A stretch of 64,000 bases of DNA from contig NZ_AP025628.1 of NCBI RefSeq assembly GCF_025999835.1, positions 3,534,001-3,598,000 of the forward strand, read 5' to 3'. Position 1 is the first letter of the stretch; each line of letters starts with the position of its first letter. The stretch comes from Caldinitratiruptor microaerophilus (GTDB lineage Bacteria > Bacillota > Sulfobacillia > Symbiobacteriales > ZC4RG38). The position numbers and the translations under genes were made by a program. The notes beneath the pieces are model-generated. The model was not told the origin of the DNA. It ran no database searches and was given only the letters and a program-made list of their open reading frames with translations. Shown here one piece after another: positions 46,239 to 54,771 of this stretch.

Positions 46239-46883
46239 ATGGCCAGTCCGCCTCGTGCGCAGCAGTCCGCCACCCGTCGCCACGAGAACCCGACGCGCGT
46301 CCCGTTCGAGGAGTTTCTCGCGTCCCTGCAGGAAGGTTCGTGGGCCGAGTGGGTGGACGGAGCGGTGGTCCCGTTGGCGCCCGCTTCCGCGCGACACCAG
46401 CGAATCGCCCTGTTCCTGGCCTCAGTCCTTTCCGAGTACGTCCGGGCCCGTGATCTGGACGAGGTGTTCCAGGCCCCCTTCGTGGTCCGCCCGCCTGACC
46501 CGCTCGCGCGAGCCAGGGAACCCGATCTGGTGTTCGTGCGGAAGGATCGCCTTTCTCTCTTGCGGGATACCTACCTCGAGGGTGCGCCCGACCTGGCTGT
46601 CGAGATCACCTCACCCGAGAGCCTGAGCCGGGACCGGGGTGAGAAGTTCGTGGAGTACGAAGCGGCCGGCATCCCGGAGTACTGGCTGATCGACCCGGAC
46701 CGGACGCAATCGGAGTTCTACCAGCTGCAGCGGGATGGCCGCTACCGCTCGGTTCCCGCCGGCCCCGAGGGGATCTACCGGTCCAGCGTGGTCTCGGGCT
46801 TCTGGCTCCGTGTCGAATGGCTGTGGCGCGATCCGCTTCCCTCTGCACTCCAGGTGGCGAGAGAACTCGGTGTCGACCTTTGA
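46239..46883 (+). CDS. Uma2-family putative endonuclease
   Basis: This 214-residue Uma2 (DUF820) protein of the PD-(D/E)XK fold has EPDLVFVRKDR, GAPDLAVEITSPES, the lysine in GEKFVEYEAAGIPEYWLID and a C-terminal SGFWLRVEWLW. The active-site D, E and K are all in place. The biological role of the family is unknown. The ATG at 46239 follows AAAGAGGTG; a GTG at 46236 is adjacent. It is convergent with the MFS exporter. It is distinct from the Uma2 at 20.7 kb. Confidence 0.86.
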   Translation: MASPPRAQQSATRRHENPTRVPFEEFLASLQEGSWAEWVDGAVVPLAPASARHQRIALFLASVLSEYVRARDLDEVFQAPFVVRPPDPLARAREPDLVFVRKDRLSLLRDTYLEGAPDLAVEITSPESLSRDRGEKFVEYEAAGIPEYWLIDPDRTQSEFYQLQRDGRYRSVPAGPEGIYRSSVVSGFWLRVEWLWRDPLPSALQVARELGVDL

Positions 46884-46934
46884 GCCGAACAGTCCCGGCG
46901 ACCCATCCCATGGACCGGCGCGGGCGCGGAGGAC

Positions 46935-48473
46935 CTACCCCGCCATGTGACCGGCCGGCTCCTCCTTTTTCGTAGCTGTGGCCGCCCGGTCGAAGTGCCG
47001 GTTGGGGAGGAAGACGGCCACCGCCAGCGTGCACACGGCGGCGACCAGCACCACCCAGTGCACGCCGCGCAGGGCCTCCGCCAGGGCCGCGCGGGCGGCG
47101 GCGAGCGTCTCCGGCGGCAGCTGCGACCCGTGGGCGGGGCTGAGGAGGTTGTTGGCGAAGGCGGCGGCCTCCGTCGCGGTGCGCACGCCCAGTTCGGGGA
47201 GCGCCCGCAGCCGGGCGGCCAGGGTCAGGTTCATCACGGCGCCCATGACAGACACCCAGATGAGCCCGCCGAGGGTGCGGATGAACTGCAGGGACGCGGT
47301 TGCGACCCCCCGCCGCTCCCAGCCCACCGCCGACTGGACCCCCAGGATGAAGGACAGGGTGGCGAAGCCCATTCCGGCGCCCACGACGAACGTCACCGCC
47401 GCCAGGCCCACCTCCGGGATGCCGCCGGGCCGGCGGTCGAGGACGAGCAGCCCCGCCGCCGCCAGGGCGTTCAGCGCCAGCCCCAGGAGGGCGGCCGGCC
47501 GCATACCCACCTTGAGGATGTAGCGCCCGCCGTAGATGGACGCCAGCGGCCAGCCGACGGACAGCCACAGGAGCGAGGCGCCGGACCGCGTCGCCGAGAA
47601 GCCCTGCACGCCCTGGGCCCAGAGGGGAAGGTACACGGTGGTCCCGTAGAACACGCCGCCGATCATGAGCGAGGCCAGGTTCGCCACCCCGATCGTCGGG
47701 TCCCGGAAGAGGTCGAGCGGCAGCATCGGGTCGGGGTGCCGGAGTTCCTGGAGAACGAAGAGCGCCAGGAGCGCGGCGCCGCTGGCCAGGAGGCCGAGGA
47801 TGAACGGAGAGCCCCACGGGTAGTGGACGCCACCCTCCAGGAGGGCGAGGAGGATCGCCGACGTGCCGGCCGTCAGGAGCGCCGACCCCAGGTAGTCGAC
47901 CGGGGCCCGGCGCCGGCCGAGGCGCTCGTCGAGGTTCGTGAGCAGCATGGCGATGGCCAGCCCGCCGAGCGGCAGGTTGATGTAGAAGAGCCAGCGCCAC
48001 GAGAAGTGGTCGACGATGAAGCCGCCCACCAGCGGCCCGGTCAGCGCGGACAGGCCCCAGACGGAGGAGAACCAGCCCTGAACCCGGGCCCGCTCGGCGG
48101 GCGTGAAGATGTCGCCGATGATGGTCTGCACCACCGGCAGGATCGCCCCGGCGCCCAGGCCCTGGACGCCGCGGAAGAGGATGAGCTGGACCATGCTCTG
48201 CGCCTGCCCGCACAGCGCCGAGCCCAGCAGGAAGATCAGGGCGCCGGCCGTGAAGGTGCGCTTGCGGCCGAAGATGTCCGCGAGCTTGCCGTACACCGGG
48301 ACCGTGGCCGTGGAGGTGAGCAGGTAGGCGGAGACGAGCCACGTGAGCAGGGAGAAACCGCCGAGGGCGCCGACGATCCGGGGCATGGCGGTGTCCACGA
48401 TCGTGGCGTCGACGGCGGTGAGGAAGGTCGCCAGCATGACGGAGATGACAACCCGCACGCGCCTGTCGCGCAC
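46935..48473 (-). CDS. DHA2 (14-helix) MFS drug exporter
   Basis: This 512-residue EmrB/QacA-type proton-coupled exporter has 14 predicted helices. Its motifs include DATIVDTAMPRIVGALGG (helix 1), LADIFGRKRTFTAGALIF (motif A) and GLGAGAILPVVQTIIGDIF (motif C). It probably exports toxic hydrophobic or cationic compounds across the cytoplasmic membrane. GTG 48473 has AGGGAG 9 bases upstream. A hydrophilic C-terminal tail (TATKKEEP) ends it. No dedicated regulator is adjacent; it is divergent from the coiled-coil/ftsEX operon. Confidence 0.9.
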   Translation of the reverse strand: MRDRRVRVVISVMLATFLTAVDATIVDTAMPRIVGALGGFSLLTWLVSAYLLTSTATVPVYGKLADIFGRKRTFTAGALIFLLGSALCGQAQSMVQLILFRGVQGLGAGAILPVVQTIIGDIFTPAERARVQGWFSSVWGLSALTGPLVGGFIVDHFSWRWLFYINLPLGGLAIAMLLTNLDERLGRRRAPVDYLGSALLTAGTSAILLALLEGGVHYPWGSPFILGLLASGAALLALFVLQELRHPDPMLPLDLFRDPTIGVANLASLMIGGVFYGTTVYLPLWAQGVQGFSATRSGASLLWLSVGWPLASIYGGRYILKVGMRPAALLGLALNALAAAGLLVLDRRPGGIPEVGLAAVTFVVGAGMGFATLSFILGVQSAVGWERRGVATASLQFIRTLGGLIWVSVMGAVMNLTLAARLRALPELGVRTATEAAAFANNLLSPAHGSQLPPETLAAARAALAEALRGVHWVVLVAAVCTLAVAVFLPNRHFDRAATATKKEEPAGHMAG

Positions 48474-48655
48474 TCGCTCTGCTCCCTTCGAAGCGCCTGC
48501 CGCGGCCGAGCCGCGGCGTTCACGACAAGAGGAATTCGGAGTCACGGGGTTGGCCCCCTGCCGGAGCCGGACGAGCCCTTCGGCGCCGGACCAGGAGATC
48601 CGCGTGCCGGGAGCGTAGAGCAGTTTGGACGCGCACGTTGGGGGGCGGTCTTCGC

Positions 48656-49837
48656 GTGGGACCACAGCGGCGGATTCTGCCCCGGGGGCTCGCCCTCGCG
48701 ATCCTGGCGGCCATCCTCCTCCAGGTCCCGGCGGTCGGTGGCGCGCCCTCGCCTCAGCCGGTTTCCGGAGCCGCGGAGTGGCGCCGCCTGCAGGAAGCCC
48801 TCGCCGGACTCGAGGTACAGGAGAAGGCGATCCTGGCTGACCTGTTCCGCCTGCAGCGCGCGGCGGAGGAGGCGAAGGCCCGCCTCGGCGACCTGGAGAC
48901 GCGCCGCCAGTCCGCCGAGGCGGCCCTGGCAGCCGCCCGGGACGAGCTGGACCGGGCACGGGTGCTTCACGCCCGCCGCCGGGACGAGGCGGCGCGGCTC
49001 CTGCGCCTGGTGCAGCACCTGGGCCCTGCCTCCTACCTCGGCGTGCTCCTGGGGGCGGAGAGCTGGACCGATTTCACGGCGCGCCTCGGGGCGGTCACCG
49101 TCGCGGTTCGCTCCGTGCGGCAGGGCCTCCGGCGGCTTCGCGAAGCGGAGGCGGAGCTCCGGCGGCGGGAGGGCGAGCTGGCTGCCCGGGAGGCGCAGCT
49201 GGCGGCCGCCGTAGAGGCCGAGCGCGCCGGGCTGGCCCGTCTCGTGGATGCCCGGGCCGAACGGGAAGCGGCGCTGGCCGCGCTGGGGTCGGAGCGCGAG
49301 CGCTATCTCGACCGGCTCGCGGCGCTCGAGCGCGGCTGGCTCGACTTCGTGCAGCCTCTCGTGCAGCGCATGGGCACGGCGTTCCGCCGGCTCGCCGGGG
49401 AGGTGCGGGAGATCCCCGGAGCGCGCGTGGCGCTTGGTGGCGGCGGGGTGCGGCTCCGGGTGCCCGAGGCGGGCCTCAACCAGCTCCTGGCCGCCGACCC
49501 GGACCTCCGGGGGTTCCGGTTCCGCCTGGAGGACGGCGGGGCCCGCCTGGAGGCGCCCGAGCTGGCGCTCACCCTGCGCGGGCGCTTCGCCATCGACGGC
49601 GGCGCGGTGCTGGTGTACGAGGTCGAAGGGGCCGAGCTGGCGGGGGTCGCGCTCGACTCCGGCGCGGTCCGGGAAGCCCTGGGCGGGCGGGGCCTTGCGG
49701 TCGACCTGTCGCCGGTGCTGGGTCCGTGGCGGCTGCACGCGGTCCGCGTGGACGGCGGGGAGCTCGAGTTCACGGTCGGGATCGGACTGGGCCGGGACCC
49801 CAGACCGCCGGCCGTGGCGGGGGGGATGGCGGCGTGA
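48656..49837 (+). CDS. Exported coiled-coil protein, likely FtsEX partner
   Basis: This 393-residue protein has a signal peptide (about residues 1-30), a long coiled coil (about 40-235) of the EnvC/PcsB type rich in Leu, Arg, Glu and Ala, and a C-terminal beta-rich domain of about 150 residues that I do not recognise. It lacks the LytM or CHAP peptidase domain seen in EnvC, RipC or PcsB. ftsE starts within its stop codon and ftsX follows, so it is very probably the outer coiled-coil partner of FtsEX. The start (GTG 48656 or TTG 48638) is uncertain, with weak ribosome sites. Confidence 0.75.
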   Translation: MGPQRRILPRGLALAILAAILLQVPAVGGAPSPQPVSGAAEWRRLQEALAGLEVQEKAILADLFRLQRAAEEAKARLGDLETRRQSAEAALAAARDELDRARVLHARRRDEAARLLRLVQHLGPASYLGVLLGAESWTDFTARLGAVTVAVRSVRQGLRRLREAEAELRRREGELAAREAQLAAAVEAERAGLARLVDARAEREAALAALGSERERYLDRLAALERGWLDFVQPLVQRMGTAFRRLAGEVREIPGARVALGGGGVRLRVPEAGLNQLLAADPDLRGFRFRLEDGGARLEAPELALTLRGRFAIDGGAVLVYEVEGAELAGVALDSGAVREALGGRGLAVDLSPVLGPWRLHAVRVDGGELEFTVGIGLGRDPRPPAVAGGMAA

Positions 49838-50574
49838 TCCGGGCCAGGGCGCTGCGTGCCGTCTACCCCGGCGGGGTGGTGGCCCTCGACGGGGTGGACC
49901 TGGACGTGGCGCCGGGGGAGCTGGTCTTCCTCACGGGCCGCAGCGGGGCGGGCAAGACGACCCTCCTGCGGCTCCTCCTGGGCGCCGCCGTGCCGGCGGC
50001 GGGTTCGCTGACGGTCCTGGGCGTCGACATGACCCGGGCAGCCCCGGAAGACGTGCAGCGCGTGCGGCGCAGGATCGGCATGGTGTTCCAGGAATTCCGC
50101 CTCTTCCGGGGCCGCAGCGCGTACGACAACGTGGCGATCGCCCTGCGGGTGGCGGGCGTCGGGGGCGCGGAGCTGCGCCGCCGGACCCTGGAGGCGCTGG
50201 CGGCGGTGGGGCTGGCCGATCTCGCCGGGCGGCGGGTGGAGACCCTCTCGTGGGGCCAGCAGCAGCGGGTGGCCGTGGCCCGGGCCCTGGTGCGCCGGCC
50301 CGCTCTCGTCCTCGCCGACGAGCCCACCGGTAACCTCGACGCCGAGACGGCCGGCGCCGTGGTCGACCTGCTGGCGGCGGCGCGGCAGGCCGGGGCGACG
50401 GTGCTGGTCGCCACCCACGACCGGGGCGCGATCGAGCGCGCCGGCGGGCGGATCGTGCAGCTCGAAGGGGGACGGATCGTCGCCGACACGGGGGCGCCCG
50501 CCCCGGCTGCGGCGGCCCTGGAGCCCGGCGGGGGCACCGCCTCACGGAGGGAGGGCCCTGACGGTGCGCGGTGA
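49834..50574 (+). CDS. ftsE: FtsE-like ABC ATPase
   Basis: This 246-residue ATPase of the FtsE/LolD group has Walker A TGRSGAGKTTLLRLLLG, the Q-loop in GMVFQEFRLF, Walker B LVLADEPTGNLD and an H-loop VATHDRGAIE. The signature reads LSWGQQQR rather than LSGGQQQR, a change in a catalytic glycine. With FtsX it transmits ATP cycles to a cell wall hydrolase activator during division or sporulation. It starts inside the stop of the coiled-coil gene and overlaps ftsX by 11 bases. Confidence 0.9.
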   Translation: MIRARALRAVYPGGVVALDGVDLDVAPGELVFLTGRSGAGKTTLLRLLLGAAVPAAGSLTVLGVDMTRAAPEDVQRVRRRIGMVFQEFRLFRGRSAYDNVAIALRVAGVGGAELRRRTLEALAAVGLADLAGRRVETLSWGQQQRVAVARALVRRPALVLADEPTGNLDAETAGAVVDLLAAARQAGATVLVATHDRGAIERAGGRIVQLEGGRIVADTGAPAPAAAALEPGGGTASRREGPDGAR

Positions 50575-51439
50575 CCTCACCTTTCCCGTGCGCGAGGCGT
50601 TGCTCTCGATCCGCCTGGGCGGCGCGGTCCACGCGCTGTCCGTGGCCAGCATCGCGCTGTCGCTCTTCCTGGTGGGGCTTTTCACGGCCGCCTGGCTGAA
50701 CCTCGACCACCTGGTGGGGCTCGTCCGGGCCCGGGCGGAGATCACGGTCTACCTGAAGGATGGCGCTCCGGAGTCCGCGGTCGAGTCCGTCCGGGCGACC
50801 CTCGCCACGCGCCCGGGCGTCCGGGGTGTCCGGCGGGTCAGCCGGGAGGAAGCCCTGGCGGAGATGCGGGAAGTGCTGGGGCCCGAGGCGGCCATCCTGG
50901 CAGAGCTCGAGGGCGCTAACCCCTTCGCCGCCTACCTCGCCGTGCGGGTCGAGCCGGAGGCGGCGCCGGCAGTGGCCGCCGCCGCGGCCGGCCTGCCGGC
51001 GGTCGAGTACGTGCAGGACAACCGGGAGCTGATCGGCCGCCTGGCTTCACTCAGCCGGGTCGCCACGACGGCCGGTCTCGGACTGGTGGCCGCGGCGGGG
51101 GTCGTGGCCCTCGTGGTCGTGTCCCACGTGGTGCGGCTGAGCATCCACGCCCGCCGGGACGAGATCGAGACCCTACGGCTCATCGGGGCTTCGGAGGGAT
51201 TCGTGGCCCTGCCGTTCCTGCTGGAGGGCGTCCTCACCGGCGGCGCCGGCGGCGCGCTCGCCGCGCTGGGGCTCGCCGGCCTTCTCCCCCTCGTGGGAGC
51301 GGCCCTGGCCCGCACGCTGCCGTTCCTCCCCCTGGTGCCCTGGGCGCCGGTCTGGGTGGCCTCGGCGGCGGTGACGGTCGCCCTCGGGCTCCTCTGCGGC
51401 GGCCTCGGGAGCGGGATCGCCCTCAGACATAGGTCGTGA
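50564..51439 (+). CDS. ftsX: FtsX-like membrane protein
   Basis: This 291-residue protein has an FtsX topology. Helix 1 is about residues 20-45 and an external loop runs from about 50 to 160 (VYLKDGAPESAVESVRATLA onward). Three further helices end with the SIHARRDEIETLRLIGAS coupling loop typical of FtsX. GTG 50564 overlaps ftsE. It probably passes the ATPase signal to the coiled-coil protein outside. Confidence 0.9.
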   Translation: MRGDLTFPVREALLSIRLGGAVHALSVASIALSLFLVGLFTAAWLNLDHLVGLVRARAEITVYLKDGAPESAVESVRATLATRPGVRGVRRVSREEALAEMREVLGPEAAILAELEGANPFAAYLAVRVEPEAAPAVAAAAAGLPAVEYVQDNRELIGRLASLSRVATTAGLGLVAAAGVVALVVVSHVVRLSIHARRDEIETLRLIGASEGFVALPFLLEGVLTGGAGGALAALGLAGLLPLVGAALARTLPFLPLVPWAPVWVASAAVTVALGLLCGGLGSGIALRHRS

Positions 51440-51520
51440 GGAGACAACCGGCCGGCCTTCCCATGCGGTCGTCGCCGCGGGGAAAGCCGGCCTCTGTGGC
51501 CTGCGCACGGGATGCACCAG

Positions 51521-52003
51521 TCAGGCGTCCCGGGATGGAATCGCCCGCCAGTCAGCCCGCAACTCGACCCCGGCATCCTTGAGGAGGTTGATGGCAGGGC
51601 AGCGGTCGTGGACCTTCTCCCGGAGTTCGGCCACGCGCTCCGGCGGCTCGTCGGTCTCGAGCGTGACGGTCAGGTTCACGGTCTGGAAGTGGCGCCGCAC
51701 GCCCGGGGTGCCCAGGAGACCCCGCACGTCGAGCACGCCGTCCGCATGGATGTCCGCGCCGGCGTAGCGAAAGCCCATCTCGCCCGCGATGAGGCGGATC
51801 ATGACCGAGACGCAACCGCCCAGCGCGCCCATCACGTACTCCATGGGGTTGGGGCCGCGGTCGGTCCCGCCCAGGCTTTCCGGCTCGTCCATCACGACAG
51901 GCCCGAAATCCCGCATGCGGACGGAACTCCGCATCCCTTCCTCCGCCCGGGCGGTGGCGGACGTGGTCACGAGGAGGGGTTCGGTCCCCTCTACGGCTGC
52001 CAT
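51521..52003 (-). CDS. OsmC/Ohr-family protein
   Basis: This 160-residue OsmC-type peroxidase-like protein has redox cysteines in ALGGCVSVMIRL and DRCPAINLL, the two positions of the family. OsmC/Ohr proteins reduce organic hydroperoxides in the cytoplasm using lipoyl or thiol donors. The ATG at 52003 has GGAGGAGGAGG upstream; a longer frame to 52084 lacks a site. It is a single gene convergent with ftsX. It is nearer YhfA-like OsmC than Ohr by its GPNPMEYVMGAL stretch. Confidence 0.88.
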   Translation of the reverse strand: MAAVEGTEPLLVTTSATARAEEGMRSSVRMRDFGPVVMDEPESLGGTDRGPNPMEYVMGALGGCVSVMIRLIAGEMGFRYAGADIHADGVLDVRGLLGTPGVRRHFQTVNLTVTLETDEPPERVAELREKVHDRCPAINLLKDAGVELRADWRAIPSRDA

Positions 52004-52127
52004 GGCGCCTCCTCCTCCCGTCAGGTGGTCCTCTTGCCAAGACCGTAGCACGGGCGGATCGATACGGTCAACCAAGTGTTCCATAAGAGTAGACCACTTT
52101 TTCGCTGCGCGAGCGGCCGACGCGCGA

Positions 52128-52159
52128 GGCGGGCGGAATCCGGCCGGATTCCGCCCGCC
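52128..52159. terminator. Perfect 32-bp palindrome
   Basis: GGCGGGCGGAATCCGG (52128-52143) is followed at once by its reverse complement (52144-52159), a 16-bp stem. It lies 20 bp past the stop of the secreted-protein gene on the minus strand, and probably ends that transcript, though no T-run follows. Confidence 0.6.
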
Positions 52160-52179
52160 CCCACTGCCGGGTGCCGCCG

Positions 52180-53124
52180 TCAGTCGTCTCCCTCTTCGTC
52201 CTCGTGGTCGTCAGAGGGGTTTCCCCGGTCGTTTCCCTTGCCCTTGTCCGACTTGCCGTGACCGCCCTTGTCCGAGTCGTTCTCGTCTTCCTCGTCCCCG
52301 ACCGCCTGGTCGTCCACGTTGTTGAGTTGGGCGTCCTCATCGTCGATCTCCGGCTCGTCCGGGCCGTCCGCCCCGTCCTCGAACTCGGTTTCGTCCTCGC
52401 CGTCCGCCTGCCCGACCTTGCGCTCCGGACCGCCCTTCTTGAGCTCGAAGGAGACCTCCGTTCCCTGCTCGGTCTTCACCTTGGCCTTGAAGACCAGGTT
52501 GCCGGCCGACTTCAGCTCCAGCTTGTACCCGGCCTGGAGGCTGTCGGCCAGCCCCGCCAGGGCGCCCGTGAGCGGGACGGTGACCTCCGTGCCGTCCACC
52601 AGGACCGTGACGGAACCGGGGTCGGTCTCCGAGGGCGGCGTCACGGCCGTGATCGTGCCTTCCATTTGCTGGACGGTGCGCCGCACCCGCAGCTGGATCC
52701 CCAGGCCCGTGTTGTTCAGGCGCAGGGCGTCACCCGGCTGCAGGCTGCTGACCGGTACCTCCCAGGCCCGGAACTCGGCTCCCGCGTCCGGAGCGACCAC
52801 GACGTTCTGGATCGTCCCGTCGGGCTGCAGCACGTTCAGCGAATAGGCCAGGACCTGGCCGTCGGGGGAGAGCACCGGCACCACCGAGACGACGGTACCC
52901 CACGGGCCGTCGTCTTCCTCTTCCGGATCCTCCGCCACAGGGTCGACCGGAGTTCCCGTGGGGTCACCCGTGCCGGGGTCGGTCGGGGTCAGCATGGGAT
53001 CGGTGGGCGCCGTGACCACGCCCGTGGAGTCGGCCGGTGCCGTCTCTGCCGCCGTCGCGAGGGACGGCAACAGCAGGAGCAGGCCCGTCACGATCGCCAG
53101 GAGACTGCGTGGACGCATCGACAT
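52180..53124 (-). CDS. Secreted acidic-tailed protein under c-di-GMP riboswitch
   Basis: This 314-residue protein of unknown function has a signal peptide (about 1-25, RSLLAIVTGLLLLLPSLATA) and a Thr/Pro/Asp-rich spacer to about 72. Next come two small beta-rich modules (GTVVSVVPVLSPDG near 75; MEGTITAVTPPSE near 155) that suggest DUF5666-like or OB-type domains. A strongly acidic tail of about 80 residues (repeated DDE, DKGG, GNDRG) follows. It has no anchor. ATG 53124 has GGGAG and AAGG upstream. It follows sigI-rsgI with the riboswitch between, so c-di-GMP should control its production. A surface or matrix role is inference. Confidence 0.8.
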   Translation of the reverse strand: MSMRPRSLLAIVTGLLLLLPSLATAAETAPADSTGVVTAPTDPMLTPTDPGTGDPTGTPVDPVAEDPEEEDDGPWGTVVSVVPVLSPDGQVLAYSLNVLQPDGTIQNVVVAPDAGAEFRAWEVPVSSLQPGDALRLNNTGLGIQLRVRRTVQQMEGTITAVTPPSETDPGSVTVLVDGTEVTVPLTGALAGLADSLQAGYKLELKSAGNLVFKAKVKTEQGTEVSFELKKGGPERKVGQADGEDETEFEDGADGPDEPEIDDEDAQLNNVDDQAVGDEEDENDSDKGGHGKSDKGKGNDRGNPSDDHEDEEGDD

Positions 53125-53165
53125 TCGCCTTCGCTCCCTTCGGAGAGGTCTTGCCAAGGGCGACC

Positions 53166-53191
53166 GGCAGCCCCTCGGAAGGGGACCTGCC
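53166..53191 (-). promoter_or_regulatory. Possible expression-platform hairpin
   Basis: On the minus strand GGCAG-GT-CCCC pairs with GGGG-CTGCC, directly after the 3' end of the riboswitch. A second small stem (CTCC-GAA-GGAG) covers the Shine-Dalgarno before 53124. No U-run is present, so translational control is as likely as termination. Confidence 0.45.
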
Positions 53192-53284
53192 TGCGGCAGC
53201 CCGGCTGCCCTGGCCCGCGGTGCGGGCGGTAGGCCCGTGGCTTTGCGGCCCCGCCTTTCGGCGGGTGTGCCCTTGTCGCCGGCT
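53188..53284 (-). promoter_or_regulatory. c-di-GMP-I (GEMM) riboswitch
   Basis: The minus strand shows the whole GEMM-I core in order. AGGGCACACC comes first (53273-53264), then a stem closed by a GAAA tetraloop (53259-53256) and GGGGCCGCAAAGCC (ending at 53239). ACGGGCCTA and a second stem follow, then GGGCAGCCGGGCTGCC (53210-53195) as tetraloop receptor and closing helix. This matches the Vibrio Vc2 pattern of GGGCAAACC, CGCAAAGCC, GGCCUA and GGUAGC. It lies between rsgI and the secreted protein gene. Confidence 0.93.
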
Positions 53285-53331
53285 ACCATCTCATTCGGAG
53301 ATTCCGTTCGAGTTTCGGGGGGTCGGGGAGA

Positions 53332-54771
53332 TCAGTCACCCGACGGTTTGCCGCCCCCACTGCGAATGTCGCCGTCATCCTTCTCGTGACTCCCGCCGCC
53401 GTCGGAGTCCTTCTCGTCCCCGGAGTCCTCCCGGGTGTCCGACTTCTTCCCGTCGGGTTCGGGCTCCGCGCGCGCCTCGTCGCCGCCGGACAGCTCGTCC
53501 GCCGGCTCGTCCCCGGCCTCGTCCCGGGACGGCGGGCCATCCGGATCGGCCGCGGGGGATCGCCCGTCGTGGTCACGCGGTCCCCCGGCGGAGTCGTCCG
53601 CTTCGTCTGCCTGCGGTACCTCGCCCTGCGTGAGGCCGGAAGGCTCGTCCTCCTGCGCCTCGCCGCGACCGACAGGCGGTGTGAGGGACCCTGGCGTACT
53701 CTCACTGCCCGGCTGGCTGGCCTGCCCGGCCCCCGGCGGGGCTGCCGGGCTACCGGCCCGTGAGTTCCCGCTCCGGCGCCCTGCGCCGCCCGGGGCGGCG
53801 GCCGCGGGCGATCCGTGCGGCGTGCGGTCGCCACGGCTGCTTTCATCATCGCCGCGGCCTGTGTCCGGCGCCGGCGCGGGGCCGGCACCGGTCCGCAGCA
53901 CGAGGGGCGCCTGCGGGTCCCCGCCGGGTGCGGAGGTCTCGTACAGGGAACCGACGCTGGCACCGGCAGCCGCCAGCGCCCTACGCAGGCCCCCTGCCTT
54001 CACCGCGGCCGGGTCGACGGGCAGGGACAGGCCCCGGGCTCGCTCGACGGCCGTGTACACGCCCACGGGGAGGCCGCTGCGGTGTGCCGCGTCCAGCACG
54101 CCCTTTGGCACTCGCTGGACCACCACCAGTGCGGGACCGGGAGGACCGGCGCGGAGTCCGGCTTCCACCGCGCCGGCGAGCTCTGCGGGATCGAGCGAAG
54201 GGCCACCGGCCGCGCCGCCGTTCCGGGGCTTCAGGTCGACCACCGTCACCAGCACCGCGGGATCCGGTCCGCCCAGGTAGCCGAGTTCGGCCGCCCGCCG
54301 TACGACCGCCGCGGCGGCGGCGGGCGCCGGCAGGCCCACGAGGTCGAGTTCTGTCAGGACCCGCTCCCCGTCGGGGTTCTGTGGGCTGGCCCGGAGCACG
54401 GTGCCCGCGTCCCCGACCCAGAGCTCGACGCTCGGGTTGATGTCGACGGCCACCACGGCCAGGGCGGGAAGGGCCGGCCTGCTGCGACCGGGCCCCAGCC
54501 ACCAGGCCAGGGGCACGAGGGCGGCGGCCGCGGCGGCGACCAGGACGCGCCGGACGCGGCGGACCGGGTGCCGGGCCCCAGGCGCCGGGCGGGCCGGGAC
54601 CGTGCCCGGGTCGCCGGACCCGGCCTCGGCGCCGGCGGGCCCGACGACCACCGCGCCGACTTGCGGCGGATCGCCGGACCAGGGAACGGACCGCAGCTCG
54701 CCCGCGTCGGTGAGGAGGAGAACGGTGCCGTCGCCGGCGTCGAGCACGACTCCCCGGATGGTCGGGTTCAC
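53332..54771 (-). CDS. rsgI: Anti-sigma-I factor RsgI
   Basis: This 479-residue membrane anti-sigma factor has an N-terminal RsgI_N domain in the cytoplasm (VNPTIRGVVLDAGDGTVLLL, residues 1-50) and one membrane helix (about 75-93). The outer DINPSVELWV motif contains N112-P113, the site where RsgI proteins cut themselves. A periplasmic domain extends to about 300, then a long Gly/Ser/Asp/Glu-rich disordered tail. It holds SigI inactive until a signal triggers further cleavage. Its GTG overlaps the sigI stop. It lacks the carbohydrate-binding modules of clostridial cellulosome RsgI. Confidence 0.88.
   Translation of the reverse strand: MNPTIRGVVLDAGDGTVLLLTDAGELRSVPWSGDPPQVGAVVVGPAGAEAGSGDPGTVPARPAPGARHPVRRVRRVLVAAAAAALVPLAWWLGPGRSRPALPALAVVAVDINPSVELWVGDAGTVLRASPQNPDGERVLTELDLVGLPAPAAAAAVVRRAAELGYLGGPDPAVLVTVVDLKPRNGGAAGGPSLDPAELAGAVEAGLRAGPPGPALVVVQRVPKGVLDAAHRSGLPVGVYTAVERARGLSLPVDPAAVKAGGLRRALAAAGASVGSLYETSAPGGDPQAPLVLRTGAGPAPAPDTGRGDDESSRGDRTPHGSPAAAAPGGAGRRSGNSRAGSPAAPPGAGQASQPGSESTPGSLTPPVGRGEAQEDEPSGLTQGEVPQADEADDSAGGPRDHDGRSPAADPDGPPSRDEAGDEPADELSGGDEARAEPEPDGKKSDTREDSGDEKDSDGGGSHEKDDGDIRSGGGKPSGD

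Noticed and set aside
51451-51493. GCCGGCCTTCCC / GGGAAAGCCGGC stem between ftsX and osmC
   Set aside because: It has one mismatch, a long loop and no T-run; it may be a weak terminator, but I did not list it.
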